Positions 41,770 to 50,421 of a DNA stretch of 64,000 bases are shown piece after piece. The position numbers and the translations under genes are program-made. The stretch's first letter is position 1. Each line of letters starts with the position of its first letter. The notes below the pieces were generated by a model that saw only the letters and a list, made by a program, of their open reading frames with translations, did no database searches and was not told the DNA's origin. Origin of the DNA: Capsulimonas corticalis (GTDB lineage Bacteria; Armatimonadota; Armatimonadia; Armatimonadales; Capsulimonadaceae); the NCBI RefSeq assembly GCF_003574315.2, contig NZ_AP025739.1, positions 6,448,001-6,512,000 on the forward strand. The letters run 5' to 3'.

Positions 41770-41825
41770 CTGAACTTTCATTTGAGTCCGTGATAAAGTG
41801 AAATGAAACTCAAATGAAAGTTCAG
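41770..41825. terminator. Perfect 18-bp inverted repeat after the esterase gene
   Basis: Arms 41770-41787 and 41808-41825 (CTGAACTTTCATTTGAGT and its exact complement) with a 20-nt loop. It has no T-run, but by position it is the terminator of the esterase or an operator upstream of the next gene. Confidence 0.6.
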
Positions 41826-41924
41826 TTCTCGTTTCCCCTCTCGCCGCCGGCGCGGACACGAGAGCACGGAGAATTCTTGTATAATGGGAGGACGCAACGA
41901 ACGCGAACACGAAGGCGACAAATC

Positions 41925-43637
41925 GTGAGTAATCAATGGGCGGGATTTTTGGCGGCGGCAGTCGGGGTAATCGTCGGTGCGGTCCAGCCCGCCGTGCGCG
42001 CGGCGGCGATCTCGGGCGAATCCGTGTCCACGTTCGATCCGTTTACCTGGCCTAACGATATTCCGGATAGCTGCCCGCTGCAAAAATCCCTGCTCTTTGA
42101 CGGCGTCACGTTCACCGGCCGCTACGCCGACTACGGAGCCGCCGACACCTGGTTTCCCTGCTGGCTGCCGAGCGGGGATCTTCGTTCGCCCTTTACCGAC
42201 GGTAAGGTTGGGGAGATCGGCGCCGGAACTCCGAATCCCGGCGCGGCGCGCATCGCCGGCGATGATCCACTGAAGCTGGAGGTCGCGCCGCTGACCACGG
42301 TAAACTCAAACCTTGGCGGCGGGACAAAGGGCTGCGGCAGGTACCCAAGCGCCTCGCTGGTCTCACGCTCTGTCTGGTATTACGGCACATATCTCCTGAC
42401 CAACCACGACAATTCGGTTGCTATGCCGCACAGCGACTGGCAGGTCCTGGAGCCGTTCGCCGGCTTTCGCTACTCAATCGACGACGGCAAACGCTGGACG
42501 GACACAACCGATCCCGACCACGGTCTCTTCGAGGACTATCATCACAGCGACGCCATAAACGCCGATCACGAAATTATGATCGGCGCGCCTCACTTCGTCG
42601 ACTTCGGCAAGAACATGCAGTTTGCGCCCACAGACCCAAAGACGAGCCGCAAATACGCCTACATGACCGCCCACGGCGCGGACGCGAGCGCGACCGCCGC
42701 AAGAAACTCCTGGGTGATGGGCGACAACGTTTACCTGCTCCGGATCCTCCTACCGGCCGGCGCGGACGCCAAGCACGGCGCCGCGTACCTGAACACCGCG
42801 CAAAATTGGCAATACTATACGAAAAGCAGCGGCTGGCTCCCCTGGGATAAAAACCATCTGGACGCCGTTCGCCTCGCCATCCAGCCGATCGTCCACTGGG
42901 AGGATCCCGCGCCGGCGTCATCGGACCAGCCAACCTTCGGCCTGGGCGAAACCACCGTTACCTACGACGCCCCGCTCAAAACCTTCCTGATGTGTATCGC
43001 CCGCTGCATCACCGCGAACCGCTTCGACACCATGATCCTCGAAGCGCCCAGAATCACCGGCCCCTATCGAATCGCGCATTACCTCACCGGCTTTGGCCCC
43101 GTCGCCTACTTTCCGGCCATCCCCTCGAAGTTCATCTCGGGGGACGGCCGGACCATGTGGCTCAGCTACTCCGCCAACTACGGCGGCCAGAAAGCAAATG
43201 TCGCCGGCGCGGCTTACGCCCTCTGCCTGCGCGAGTTCACGCTAAACGCGCCCGGCGAAGCCGAGCGGAAATATCAAGCCGAATCCGGAACCCTCGCCGG
43301 CGGCGCCGCCATTTACGGCGACCCAGCGGCGTCCAACGGCAACATCGTCGCCTACCTGAACTCCCCGGGCCGCTCCGTCAGCTTTCCCCACTGTCCGGCG
43401 GCCTCCCGCATCGGCGTAACCTACGCCAGCATCGCCGCTGGCGCGTTCAGCCTCTACATCAACGGCAAAAAGATCCAGGAAATCCAATTTCCCGCCACCG
43501 GCCAGTGGACCGGCCCCGGCGCATACCGTAAAGTCTGGACCGCGGTTCCCGTCCCCGAAGGCGCAAAGGTTACCCTACAATGCGACGAAGGCGACACCGG
43601 CCTCAACCTCGACGCCATCGAACTTCCGCAGAATTAG
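41925..43637 (+). CDS. Secreted glycan-active protein with C-terminal CBM-like domain
   Basis: The preferred start is a GTG at 41925, giving 570 residues with a signal peptide (VSNQWAGFLAAAVGVIVGAV, cleavage near VRA-A). A TATAAT at 41880-41885 could be its -10. The N-terminal 400 residues look like a DUF4185-type beta-propeller (DTWFPCWLPSGDLRSPFTDG, VWYYGTYLLTNHDNS, TAHGADASATAARNSWVMGD, WLSYSANYGG). The C-terminal 125 residues (EAERKYQAESGTLAGGAAIY through DTGLNLDAIELPQN) are a CBM6/35-like beta-sandwich that typically binds sugars. It likely acts on or binds polysaccharide outside the cell. The catalytic residues cannot be assigned. Confidence 0.75.
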   Translation: MSNQWAGFLAAAVGVIVGAVQPAVRAAAISGESVSTFDPFTWPNDIPDSCPLQKSLLFDGVTFTGRYADYGAADTWFPCWLPSGDLRSPFTDGKVGEIGAGTPNPGAARIAGDDPLKLEVAPLTTVNSNLGGGTKGCGRYPSASLVSRSVWYYGTYLLTNHDNSVAMPHSDWQVLEPFAGFRYSIDDGKRWTDTTDPDHGLFEDYHHSDAINADHEIMIGAPHFVDFGKNMQFAPTDPKTSRKYAYMTAHGADASATAARNSWVMGDNVYLLRILLPAGADAKHGAAYLNTAQNWQYYTKSSGWLPWDKNHLDAVRLAIQPIVHWEDPAPASSDQPTFGLGETTVTYDAPLKTFLMCIARCITANRFDTMILEAPRITGPYRIAHYLTGFGPVAYFPAIPSKFISGDGRTMWLSYSANYGGQKANVAGAAYALCLREFTLNAPGEAERKYQAESGTLAGGAAIYGDPAASNGNIVAYLNSPGRSVSFPHCPAASRIGVTYASIAAGAFSLYINGKKIQEIQFPATGQWTGPGAYRKVWTAVPVPEGAKVTLQCDEGDTGLNLDAIELPQN

Positions 43638-43692
43638 ACGTTCCCGCAAAACGTGTCGGATCGCCCTCAATCGCCACATGAATGGCGGCAAG

Positions 43693-44271
43693 CTACTTCC
43701 AATAGCCCGCGCCAGGATTCAAACGCGCTCCGATCTCGTTAAACTTCTTGTAATCAGTGGACCACTCGATGCGGTCGTTGACGATCGTGTAAAGACCTTC
43801 GCTCCAGAATTCGTGGACGGTCAAAAACATCGACTCCAGAGAATTGAATTGGACGCAAATCCCGGATTCCACATCATAATCGAGGACCTTCCCTTGGTTC
43901 GATCCTTCTCCACATTCAACCACACGGTAGGAGCCGGAATCCGAGAATAAAAGTGGAAACCATGTATTTTGATAGTCTTCTGGGTCATCTCCAGTATCCA
44001 ACGTCAGCTTCTGGTAATTTCGGATCGCTGCTTGAAGAGAAAGGATTTTATGACCAACAATTAAGTGATCGGATCTCTTTGATCGTTCGGCTATCCCATT
44101 GCAATACTCGTAAAAATCGAATAGATCATTTATCAGCGGAAATGGGAGCGACACTGTAAGATTTACGACTTCTTGTTGTGACAAGCCGCTCAAGAGATCA
44201 TCCTTTATCCTTGAGCCCGCTTGTTCCATGGCTGACGCAAGGGTTTCCATCAGAATCGATATCTTTGACAA
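43693..44271 (-). CDS. SMI1/KNR4 (SUKH) family protein
   Basis: 192 residues. The SUKH pattern is visible as LTVSLPFPLINDLFDFYEYC NGI, then a mid-part with WFPLLFSDSGSYRVVECGEG and an acidic segment GKVLDYDVESGICVQFNSLE SM, ending with LTVHEFWSEG. These match the typical SUKH LP-d-l---y---nG, pl---G-d-y and v--y blocks. SUKH proteins usually neutralise secreted nuclease or other toxins. It has no toxin next to it. Confidence 0.8.
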   Translation of the reverse strand: MSKISILMETLASAMEQAGSRIKDDLLSGLSQQEVVNLTVSLPFPLINDLFDFYEYCNGIAERSKRSDHLIVGHKILSLQAAIRNYQKLTLDTGDDPEDYQNTWFPLLFSDSGSYRVVECGEGSNQGKVLDYDVESGICVQFNSLESMFLTVHEFWSEGLYTIVNDRIEWSTDYKKFNEIGARLNPGAGYWK

Positions 44272-44400
44272 AATTTGTTTCCAGCCTCGTTTTTCAAGCG
44301 CAGGCGAGTGTGTCGATTTCCAGTACGCGGCGATAGAAATCCGCGCGTCATCGTCTGGGAATCATATCAGCGAATAAGGACATATCGTGATGAGGGTGCC

Positions 44401-45111
44401 TTAAGATCTCTCGCGAGCTTCCAGAATACGAATCGCCGTCTGTTGAAAGACTTGCCTCATTGGCGACGCCGCTTCACCGCTATTCGGCTCACGGATATTA
44501 TTGAGAATGGGCGCGACTCGTGAATCCACTTCGGCAAGACAATGCGACTTTTCCACCAACTGATGGATCGCGTGAATGGCGAAATGAGCGAGAACTCCAT
44601 CGTCCGTCTCCAGAACGTCGGCAAGTAAATCCAGATATTGACACTCGCCGAGTCGGCAAAGCGCTTCCGCCGCCCGCAATCGGATTTCGAATACCGGGCT
44701 GGCCGCCAGACGGATCAGCGCGGAAATGGCGTCGGGGCCGGCAAACGCAAGAAGCATGTAAATACAAGCGGTCGTTGTGCGGGTATCGCCGCCGTCCAAT
44801 CGCGCAAGAACATATTCCAGCGCGGGACGCCCGAAATTGGCGAGCGCGATCTGCGCCTGCGGCCGGACATGCCGGATGTCCCAGTCAAATAGCGCCTCAA
44901 AAAGAGCAGGGATTGCCAGGGGATCGCCAATCTTGCCGAGCAAAACGCACGCATCGGTCCGGACTCCATACTCATCGTTGTCCTGGAGCTGCGCGATCAG
45001 CGGCTCGACGGCTTCGGAGCCGTAGGCCAGGATCCCATCCAAAACCGGATGCTCGTCCGCGTATACACTCTCCAATTGCGCAATGAGCGCGGCCAGCTCG
45101 TTCTCAGGCAT
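44401..45111 (-). CDS. HEAT-repeat protein, 236 aa
   Basis: The start at 45109-45111 follows GGGGCGAG and overlaps the upstream gene's stop by 8 bp. Five to six HEAT repeats are visible: DGILAYGSEAVEPLIAQLQD, CVLLGKIGDPLAIPALFEAL, AQIALANFGRPALEYVLARL, IYMLLAFAGPDAISALIRLA and AAEALCRLGECQYLDLLADV. The protein is acidic, with no signal peptide. It is coupled to the 217-aa gene. HEAT proteins in such arrays probably bind toxins or nucleic acids, but this is not proven. Confidence 0.8.
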   Translation of the reverse strand: MPENELAALIAQLESVYADEHPVLDGILAYGSEAVEPLIAQLQDNDEYGVRTDACVLLGKIGDPLAIPALFEALFDWDIRHVRPQAQIALANFGRPALEYVLARLDGGDTRTTTACIYMLLAFAGPDAISALIRLAASPVFEIRLRAAEALCRLGECQYLDLLADVLETDDGVLAHFAIHAIHQLVEKSHCLAEVDSRVAPILNNIREPNSGEAASPMRQVFQQTAIRILEARERS

Positions 45112-45757
45112 CTCGCCCCTCACTCTGCTTCTGCTCGGAATCAGCGCCGCCAACCATCTCCCGATAGCTGTCGATCATGAGCGCCCAAAAACCTCTTGGC
45201 TGCATAACGTCGTCCGGCTTGAGAAAAGCCTCGGGATCGGTTGTCTCTAGAGCCGCCCATAAATCTCGTACGAGCGCCGCTTCGGCGGCTTCGGATATCT
45301 GTGGGCCGTCCCAGTATCGCTTGCAGAACAGCCGGTGAATCCAGAGCGATTCCACAAACGCCTCCACTGACTTATTCACGGGAAAGATCATCGTGTGGGA
45401 ATGGGGCGGAAGGAACGATTCGATGGCGTTCGTGGCTTTGTTGACGCCAATCAGAAACGGATGATAGATCGAGATATAGGGGTCCGGCGCATCGCAAGCG
45501 ATCAGCCAGTAGTCCCCCGCCGGCCGGCGTCCCGCCGCAGGAACGGTATGCGACTGGAGGAAGGTGTAATCATCGGCGCCCTGGGGATGCGGATCTGCGG
45601 ACTTAGGAAGCGGCAGCGGCGTAATCGCGAAGCCCCAGAACACCTCCGCGCGAACGGGCAGACCGCGCTCCGCCAAAAACTCCCTCAAGGATAGCGGCGG
45701 CCCCGGTGTGACCTCAAGCGGAAAAAAGACGAGTTCCTCGCCTGGCCATGAGTTCAT
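45104..45757 (-). CDS. SUKH-4-like protein, 217 aa
   Basis: Segments PLSLREFLAERGLPVRAEVF, DYWLIACDAPDPYISIYHPF, FPVNKSVEAFVESLWIHRLF and ETTDPEAFLKPDDVMQPRGF with WALMIDSYREM match the general SUKH-4 layout (leaf-lGlP, then value of G-D, then lv-iN-s---f---l). It is the middle gene of a three-gene immunity-type operon and overlaps the HEAT gene by 8 bp. The family call is moderate. Confidence 0.65.
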   Translation of the reverse strand: MNSWPGEELVFFPLEVTPGPPLSLREFLAERGLPVRAEVFWGFAITPLPLPKSADPHPQGADDYTFLQSHTVPAAGRRPAGDYWLIACDAPDPYISIYHPFLIGVNKATNAIESFLPPHSHTMIFPVNKSVEAFVESLWIHRLFCKRYWDGPQISEAAEAALVRDLWAALETTDPEAFLKPDDVMQPRGFWALMIDSYREMVGGADSEQKQSEGRDA

Positions 45758-45789
45758 TGAAAATCGCCTCGCACCATCTTGGAGTTACC

Positions 45790-46341
45790 CTAATCGACAT
45801 CGCACTCGTGATAGGCTTGAATCTCGCCGGGCCAATAGTAGAACAGGCTGCGCAGGGCGCGGCGATCCGCGACATAAAGCCGGCGGCGGAACTGCTGATA
45901 CAGCGCCAGAAGCGCTTCTTGGTCCTCAATCTCATCTCGGGCTTCCAAAAGCTCACAAAACGCTGTCGCCGAGGCCGCGAACTGTTCGACGCTCGAATTC
46001 ACAAACGTCGAAGGCGCCCCGTCGGGATAACACCAGACGACGGAGCCGGTCCCTTCTTCCAGGCAAAGCAAGCCGCCCGCGTTCACAATCTCGCGATCGC
46101 TTCGGTAAAGCGCTCGATAGGCGTTCTCGCCGACACAATCGAACAAAGATCCCACGCCGACTTGGATGGATGGAAGAAGGGTGAGTCTTCGGCTCTGATC
46201 CATGGGGATGCTCGCCGGCAGGCCCGCCCCTCGGAGAAACTCGTGCGATCGCGCCGGAATATTAAGCGCTTTGAGCGCACTGCCGTCGATGCGAATGAGG
46301 TCGCCATAGCGCCAGGAGGCGATGAACTGATCCGCGGTCAT
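45790..46341 (-). CDS. SUKH-4-like protein, 183 aa
   Basis: It starts MTADQFIASWRYGDLIRIDG after AAGGTGAG. The segments ALNIPARSHEFLRGAGLPAS, YRSDREIVNAGGLLCLEEGT with GSVVWCYPD, and FVNSSVEQFAASATAFCELL match the SUKH-4 order (FL---GLP, g--i----G-v, fvNss---f---l). It shares this architecture with the downstream gene, which suggests an old duplication. It is the first gene of the unit 44401-46341. Confidence 0.75.
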   Translation of the reverse strand: MTADQFIASWRYGDLIRIDGSALKALNIPARSHEFLRGAGLPASIPMDQSRRLTLLPSIQVGVGSLFDCVGENAYRALYRSDREIVNAGGLLCLEEGTGSVVWCYPDGAPSTFVNSSVEQFAASATAFCELLEARDEIEDQEALLALYQQFRRRLYVADRRALRSLFYYWPGEIQAYHECDVD

Positions 46342-46546
46342 GAATGAACTCACCTTCGCGCAAAACAAGAATTCGAGACCACGCTTACTACTATACCGCC
46401 AATCTCCCGATCCTCGGCCTGTGGAGGCAGGTTCAGCTTAGCCGCTGGACCGCAGCGACGCGATCTGGTCTTTCGTCCGTTGTCTCCATCACGTGAGACT
46501 CGAAGCCCCATAAAACATATGTTCTGATCCAAATAAAAGCACAGCC

Positions 46547-46780
46547 TCAATTTCCCTTGCTCCGTTCCGACCGCGCGGCCACCAGCGCCCTGTGCGCGGT
46601 GCCCTGCCCCACGTCGGCCTGATGCATGATCTGCTTGATGGACGGCCACTGGCCACTGTGCGCTTGGTGGTATTCACCGATCCACAATTGCGCCTTCTCA
46701 CTGCGCGTCCACCGTCGAAGCGTGTGCGCGTCATAAATGGCGACTTCAGTGGACGTAATCGTTCCCGGCGGGCTTTGCAT
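46547..46780 (-). CDS. Small HTH-like protein, 77 aa
   Basis: A good SD (AGGAGAG) precedes MQSPPGTITSTEVAIYDAHT. The C-terminal half (WPSIKQIMHQADVGQGTAHR ALVAARSE) reads as a helix-turn-helix of the GntR- or phage-repressor-like type with a WP-S-I entry. It is divergent from the XRE gene at 46966 and shares the AT-rich control region between them. Possible roles include regulating the XRE-ImmA genes. Confidence 0.6.
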   Translation of the reverse strand: MQSPPGTITSTEVAIYDAHTLRRWTRSEKAQLWIGEYHQAHSGQWPSIKQIMHQADVGQGTAHRALVAARSERSKGN

Positions 46781-46900
46781 CGTGGTTACTCTCCTATGAT
46801 TGGGATCTGCGTTCTATTCCTTTGCGCTAGAACGAACGACTTCATAACTTTATATTAACACATAAATCCCAGGAAAAACAAGCAAATTCGCCCTGCCCAC

Positions 46901-46929
46901 TTGCTTTTTTGTTAACTTTTCGTTAATAA
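46901..46929 (+). promoter_or_regulatory. Promoter of the XRE gene
   Basis: TTGCTT (46901-46906), 17-bp spacer and TAATAA (46924-46929). The spacer includes GTTAAC and TTCGTTAA, half-sites similar to the palindrome at 29271-29304. A -10-like TAATAT for the divergent gene lies nearby on the minus strand. Confidence 0.55.
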
Positions 46930-46965
46930 TAGGAACACGGATCACGACACGCGGGACGAAACCCT

Positions 46966-47391
46966 ATGGCGATATCGGCAGGGACGGAATTTGGGGCGTG
47001 GCTCAGGCAGGCGCGCACGACGCGCGGGCTTTCGGTGAACGCTCTGGCGGACCGGGCGGGCGTCAGCAACGCGTCGATTTCGAAGTTTGAAGCCGGCAAG
47101 CTGAACCCGCGCAAGCGCACGGTCGAGCAGGTTGCTGCGGCGCTCGCGCCGGATGAAGCTGCGGCGCAAGTATCGGACGCGCTGCTGCGGGCCGCGCTCG
47201 CGGCGGCGGGTTACACTGCCGGCCCCGCGCGCGAACTCGAACGCGATCCGATCTTCGACGACGGTTTCGAGGCGGGATACGACGCCGACGACGGCCTGAC
47301 CGAGGAAGACCGCGAGAACCTGCGCCAGGAGGCGCGCGATTACTATCGCTTCAAAGCCGAGCAGTTGCGCCAGCAGCGACGGCGAGCTTAA
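46966..47391 (+). CDS. XRE-family HTH regulator
   Basis: 141 residues. The HTH_3 domain at residues 8-62 reads FGAWLRQARTTRGLSVNALA DRAGVSNASISKFEAGKLNP, a canonical phage-repressor-like motif. The C-terminal half is acidic then basic (EDRENLRQEARDYYRFKAEQ) and may form a helical dimerisation region. It is followed by a strong terminator and then an ImmA/IrrE-like gene. The pair resembles repressor and protease modules such as ImmR/ImmA of mobile elements, but no integrase is seen. Confidence 0.9.
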   Translation: MAISAGTEFGAWLRQARTTRGLSVNALADRAGVSNASISKFEAGKLNPRKRTVEQVAAALAPDEAAAQVSDALLRAALAAAGYTAGPARELERDPIFDDGFEAGYDADDGLTEEDRENLRQEARDYYRFKAEQLRQQRRRA

Positions 47392-47415
47392 GACGGCAAA
47401 GACGCTCACAGTCAC

Positions 47416-47440
47416 GGCGCCCCAACGGGCGCCTTTCTTT
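47416..47440 (+). terminator. Intrinsic terminator after the XRE gene
   Basis: GGCGCCC-CAAC-GGGCGCC (47416-47433) followed by TTTCTTT. It separates the XRE gene from the promoter of the next gene. Confidence 0.85.
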
Positions 47441-47444
47441 ACAC

Positions 47445-47473
47445 TTGACGATGGATCATATGTACACTATAAC
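47445..47473 (+). promoter_or_regulatory. Promoter of the ImmA/IrrE-like gene
   Basis: TTGACG (47445-47450), exactly 17 bp, TATAAC (47468-47473). The expected transcription start is near 47480, only a few bases before the ATG at 47484, so a leaderless message is possible. Confidence 0.65.
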
Positions 47474-47483
47474 AGACACATGC

Positions 47484-47903
47484 ATGGTGCGAACGGCGGC
47501 GGCGAAGATACGGGCGATAATGGCGACGCGGGCCGGGGGGCGGCTGCCGCGCACCGAGAGGGGATGGGAGCGCTTGCTGGCGTCCTTCGGCGTGGATATC
47601 TGGGAGTGCCGCCGCCACACCCGCCACTTTCGCGCCCGATTGCGCATAGACCCGCGCGGCGCGGCCGTCTACCTCTCTCCTCGCCTCACCCCCTACCAGA
47701 AAATGCGCGTGCTGTGTCACGAACTGGCGGAATACATCGCCGTCACCCTTTACCCGAGCCCGGCGGACGACCTCTGCGCCGATTACCACTACGACGGCGG
47801 CGCGCAGCCCCAGGACTACCGTCACCTTGTCGCCCGCGAAGTCGAACGCCTCGCCTTTCCGCGACTGCCGCTCTTCTGGGCGGTGCGACCAACGCCCCGA
47901 TAG
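47484..47903 (+). CDS. ImmA/IrrE-like protein with altered HEXXH
   Basis: The upstream promoter makes a start before 47480 unlikely; the ATG at 47484 gives 139 residues, and the ATG at 47520 is another possibility. The central helix MRVLCHELAEYIAVTLYPS matches the metal-binding helix of ImmA/IrrE peptidases, but reads HELAE instead of HEXXH, so the second His ligand is Glu. The following segment HLVAREVERLAF fits the E-A-fA helix of the family. It may be a metalloprotease variant or a non-catalytic relative. It pairs with the XRE gene. Confidence 0.65.
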   Translation: MVRTAAAKIRAIMATRAGGRLPRTERGWERLLASFGVDIWECRRHTRHFRARLRIDPRGAAVYLSPRLTPYQKMRVLCHELAEYIAVTLYPSPADDLCADYHYDGGAQPQDYRHLVAREVERLAFPRLPLFWAVRPTPR

Positions 47904-48057
47904 GCCCATCTTGCGAAACTTTTCAAATTCGCGTACAATATGCTCGTAAGCGACGCCGCGCCCGCAATTCCAAGGCGTGTGATTGGCGAAAGATGTACGC
48001 GCCTGCGCCGGACCGGATCGAACGACAGACTCTGTCCTAGAAACTTAGCGCAAATCG

Positions 48058-49962
48058 ATGACATCTCAGCAACCTAATCCTCCGCCGACGCCCGAACCGA
48101 ACAACGACTCCGTCTTGCCCGGACTTCGCATCCTCGACAGCGTCACCGACGCCTTCTTCGCACTCGACCGCGAGTGGCGATTTACCTACCTTAACTCCCA
48201 CGCCGAACGACTGTTAATGCGCACCCGCGAGGACCTCTTGGGGCAAAGTATTTGGGACGAATTTCCCGACGCCGTCGGTTCGGCATTCGAATACGCTTAT
48301 CGGCGTGCGATGAATCAACAGGAGATCGTGCAGTTCGAAGCCTATTACGATCCCAAGGACAACTGGTTCGAAGTGCGCGGCTTCCCCTCGGAGGACAGTC
48401 TGACGGTCTGTTTCCGGGAGATCGGCGATCGGAAGCGGGCGGAGCAGGATCGACTGCGCGTGGACGAGGAGCTGCGCGACGCCCACGAGCGCACGATCGA
48501 TATCTTGGAAAGCATCGGCGACGCCTTTTACACCCTGGACAGCCAGTTCCGGCTCACGTACGTCAATCGGCGCTCGGCGGAGCTCTGGGAGCGGACACGC
48601 GAGGAACTGATCGGTCAGCGCATTCAGGACGTGTTTCCGCAATGGGAAGGCAGCATTTCGCACGGGCATCACATCGCGGCGATGACCGAGCGCACGCCGC
48701 GCCACTACGAAACCTTTTCCCTGGTGCTCAACAAATGGCTGGAGGTCAATATCTATCCAGCCGCCGATGGTCTGAGCGTTTATTACCGCGATATCCACAG
48801 CCGAAAAATGGCCGATGACGCTCTGCGCGCCAGCGAGGAGCGCTTTCGGCGCGTTGCCGACACCATCCCCCATATCGTTTGGACGGCCCAGCCCGACGGC
48901 GCTTTGGACTATGTCAATCAGCGCTGGCTCGACTATACCGGCCTGAACGCGCGGGAAACATATGGGTGGGCGTGGCGGCGGGTGATCCATCCGGACGAAC
49001 TGCCGCGCGTCGCCGCCATCTACGCCGAGGCCATCGCGGACGGCGAGAACTACGAAGATGAGTTTCGGATGCGACGGCTCGACGGTGTGTACCGAACCTT
49101 TCTCGTGCGCGGCGCCGCGATCAAGGGCGAGGCGGGCGAGACCGTCAAATGGGTCGGGACCTGCACCGATGTCACCGAGCGCCGCATCGAGGCTGACCGC
49201 CAGGCGGCGATTTTTGAGCGAGAGCACACTATCGCGACACAGCTTCAAGAAGCGCTGCAGCCGCCGATCCCCCGCGCCATGCCGGGCCTAAGCCTGGCAA
49301 AGTATTACGAGCCCGCGCTGCCCGAAAGCGGCGTCGGCGGCGATTTCATGGACTGCTTCGCGGTGCGCCCAGGCGTCACGGCGATCGTGGTCGGCGACGT
49401 CTCCGGCAAGGGTCTGGCGGCGGCGGCGCAGGTCGCGACCGTGCGTAATATGCTGCGTTACGCCATGCACAACGAGCACGCGCTGGCCGATTCGGTCGCC
49501 CGCTTAAACGATACGATCGCCGCCAATCTCCTTCTCTCGGGCTTCTGCACGCTGTTCGTCGGCTGTTACGACGCCGACACGCGCACGTTCACCTACGTCA
49601 ACGCCGGCCAGGAATCCGCGCTGCTGCGCCGCGCCGCGACCGGCGAAATCGAACAGCTTGCCTCCACCGGCTCCGTCATCGGCGCGTTCACGCCCGTGGA
49701 GTACGACTCCGTCACCCTCACGCTTACGCCGGGCGACGCGCTGGCGATCTTCACCGACGGCCTTACCGAATGCGGCCCTACCCGCGAAACCATGCTCGGC
49801 GTCGACGGCGTCTCCGCCCTCCTGCGAGATCCGCCCGCTCCCAACTCCGACGCATCTATCGCCGAAGTTCTCGCCATGCGTCTCATCGACGGCGTCGACG
49901 CCATCGCGCAGGACGGTCTCGTCCGCGACGACGTCTGTCTCATCATCGCCGTCGCCGAGTAA
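48058..49962 (+). CDS. PAS-containing SpoIIE-type phosphatase (RsbU-like)
   Basis: 634 residues. Three PAS domains are visible: about 20-132 (LDSVTDAFFALDREWRFTYL), about 150-262 (SIGDAFYTLDSQFRLTYVNR) and about 268-390 (RFRRVADTIPHIVWTAQPDG with the PAC end). A SpoIIE phosphatase domain (about 400-634) follows, with LPESGVGGDFMDCF, VGDVSGKGLAAAAQVATVRN, NAGQESALL and FTDGLTECGPTRETMLG. The metal-binding Asp residues GGDF-D and VGDVSGKG are present. It should dephosphorylate a STAS antagonist and oppose RsbW-like kinases such as the three at 29-36 kb. It is cytoplasmic. Confidence 0.94.
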   Translation: MTSQQPNPPPTPEPNNDSVLPGLRILDSVTDAFFALDREWRFTYLNSHAERLLMRTREDLLGQSIWDEFPDAVGSAFEYAYRRAMNQQEIVQFEAYYDPKDNWFEVRGFPSEDSLTVCFREIGDRKRAEQDRLRVDEELRDAHERTIDILESIGDAFYTLDSQFRLTYVNRRSAELWERTREELIGQRIQDVFPQWEGSISHGHHIAAMTERTPRHYETFSLVLNKWLEVNIYPAADGLSVYYRDIHSRKMADDALRASEERFRRVADTIPHIVWTAQPDGALDYVNQRWLDYTGLNARETYGWAWRRVIHPDELPRVAAIYAEAIADGENYEDEFRMRRLDGVYRTFLVRGAAIKGEAGETVKWVGTCTDVTERRIEADRQAAIFEREHTIATQLQEALQPPIPRAMPGLSLAKYYEPALPESGVGGDFMDCFAVRPGVTAIVVGDVSGKGLAAAAQVATVRNMLRYAMHNEHALADSVARLNDTIAANLLLSGFCTLFVGCYDADTRTFTYVNAGQESALLRRAATGEIEQLASTGSVIGAFTPVEYDSVTLTLTPGDALAIFTDGLTECGPTRETMLGVDGVSALLRDPPAPNSDASIAEVLAMRLIDGVDAIAQDGLVRDDVCLIIAVAE

Positions 49963-50127
49963 GATCCCCTGCCCGCGTTGCCCAAAAGTCTGCTTTTGCT
50001 GACGCCAACTCTGCCTAATCCGCTGCCTGCCATCCATGGGAACGAAGCACCCCACGCAAACACACAGATTTGGGTAGATTATTCTTCGGAGCCCAAGTCT
50101 CAAAGTCTTGGAGAAGGAATCATCACC

Positions 50128-50421
50128 ATGAAAGGCTACGTCATCTCGGAAGTCGAAGTGCTGGATGAGGCGAGGGCCGCCGAATACCGACGCCTAGCGG
50201 AGGCGTCGATCCACGAATATGGAGGCCGCTACCTTGTCCGAGGATCCGAGGCACATGTCATCGAAGGCGAACCAAATCCACGCCGAGTTGTGATCGTCGA
50301 ATTCCTATCCCTCGCCGCCGCCCGCGAATGGTACGCCTCCGAAGCCTACGCCGAAGCGCTGCGCGTCCGCCAGACCGCCCTCGACCGCCAGCTCACCTTC
50401 GTCGAAGGCGTAATTCCATAG
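50128..50421 (+). CDS. DUF1330-family protein
   Basis: 97 residues from the ATG at 50128 (SD GGAGAAGG). The DUF1330 pattern is clear: MKGYVISEVEVLDEARAAEY then YGGRYLVRGSEAHVIEGEPN and REWYASEAYAEALRVRQTAL. Family members form a ferredoxin-like dimer; their reaction is unknown. It lies 165 bp after the SpoIIE phosphatase and may be cotranscribed with it. Confidence 0.88.
   Translation: MKGYVISEVEVLDEARAAEYRRLAEASIHEYGGRYLVRGSEAHVIEGEPNPRRVVIVEFLSLAAAREWYASEAYAEALRVRQTALDRQLTFVEGVIP

Noticed and set aside
46966-47903. Prophage or ICE remnant
   Set aside because: The XRE and ImmA-like pair recalls such elements, but there is no integrase, attachment site or structural gene around it.
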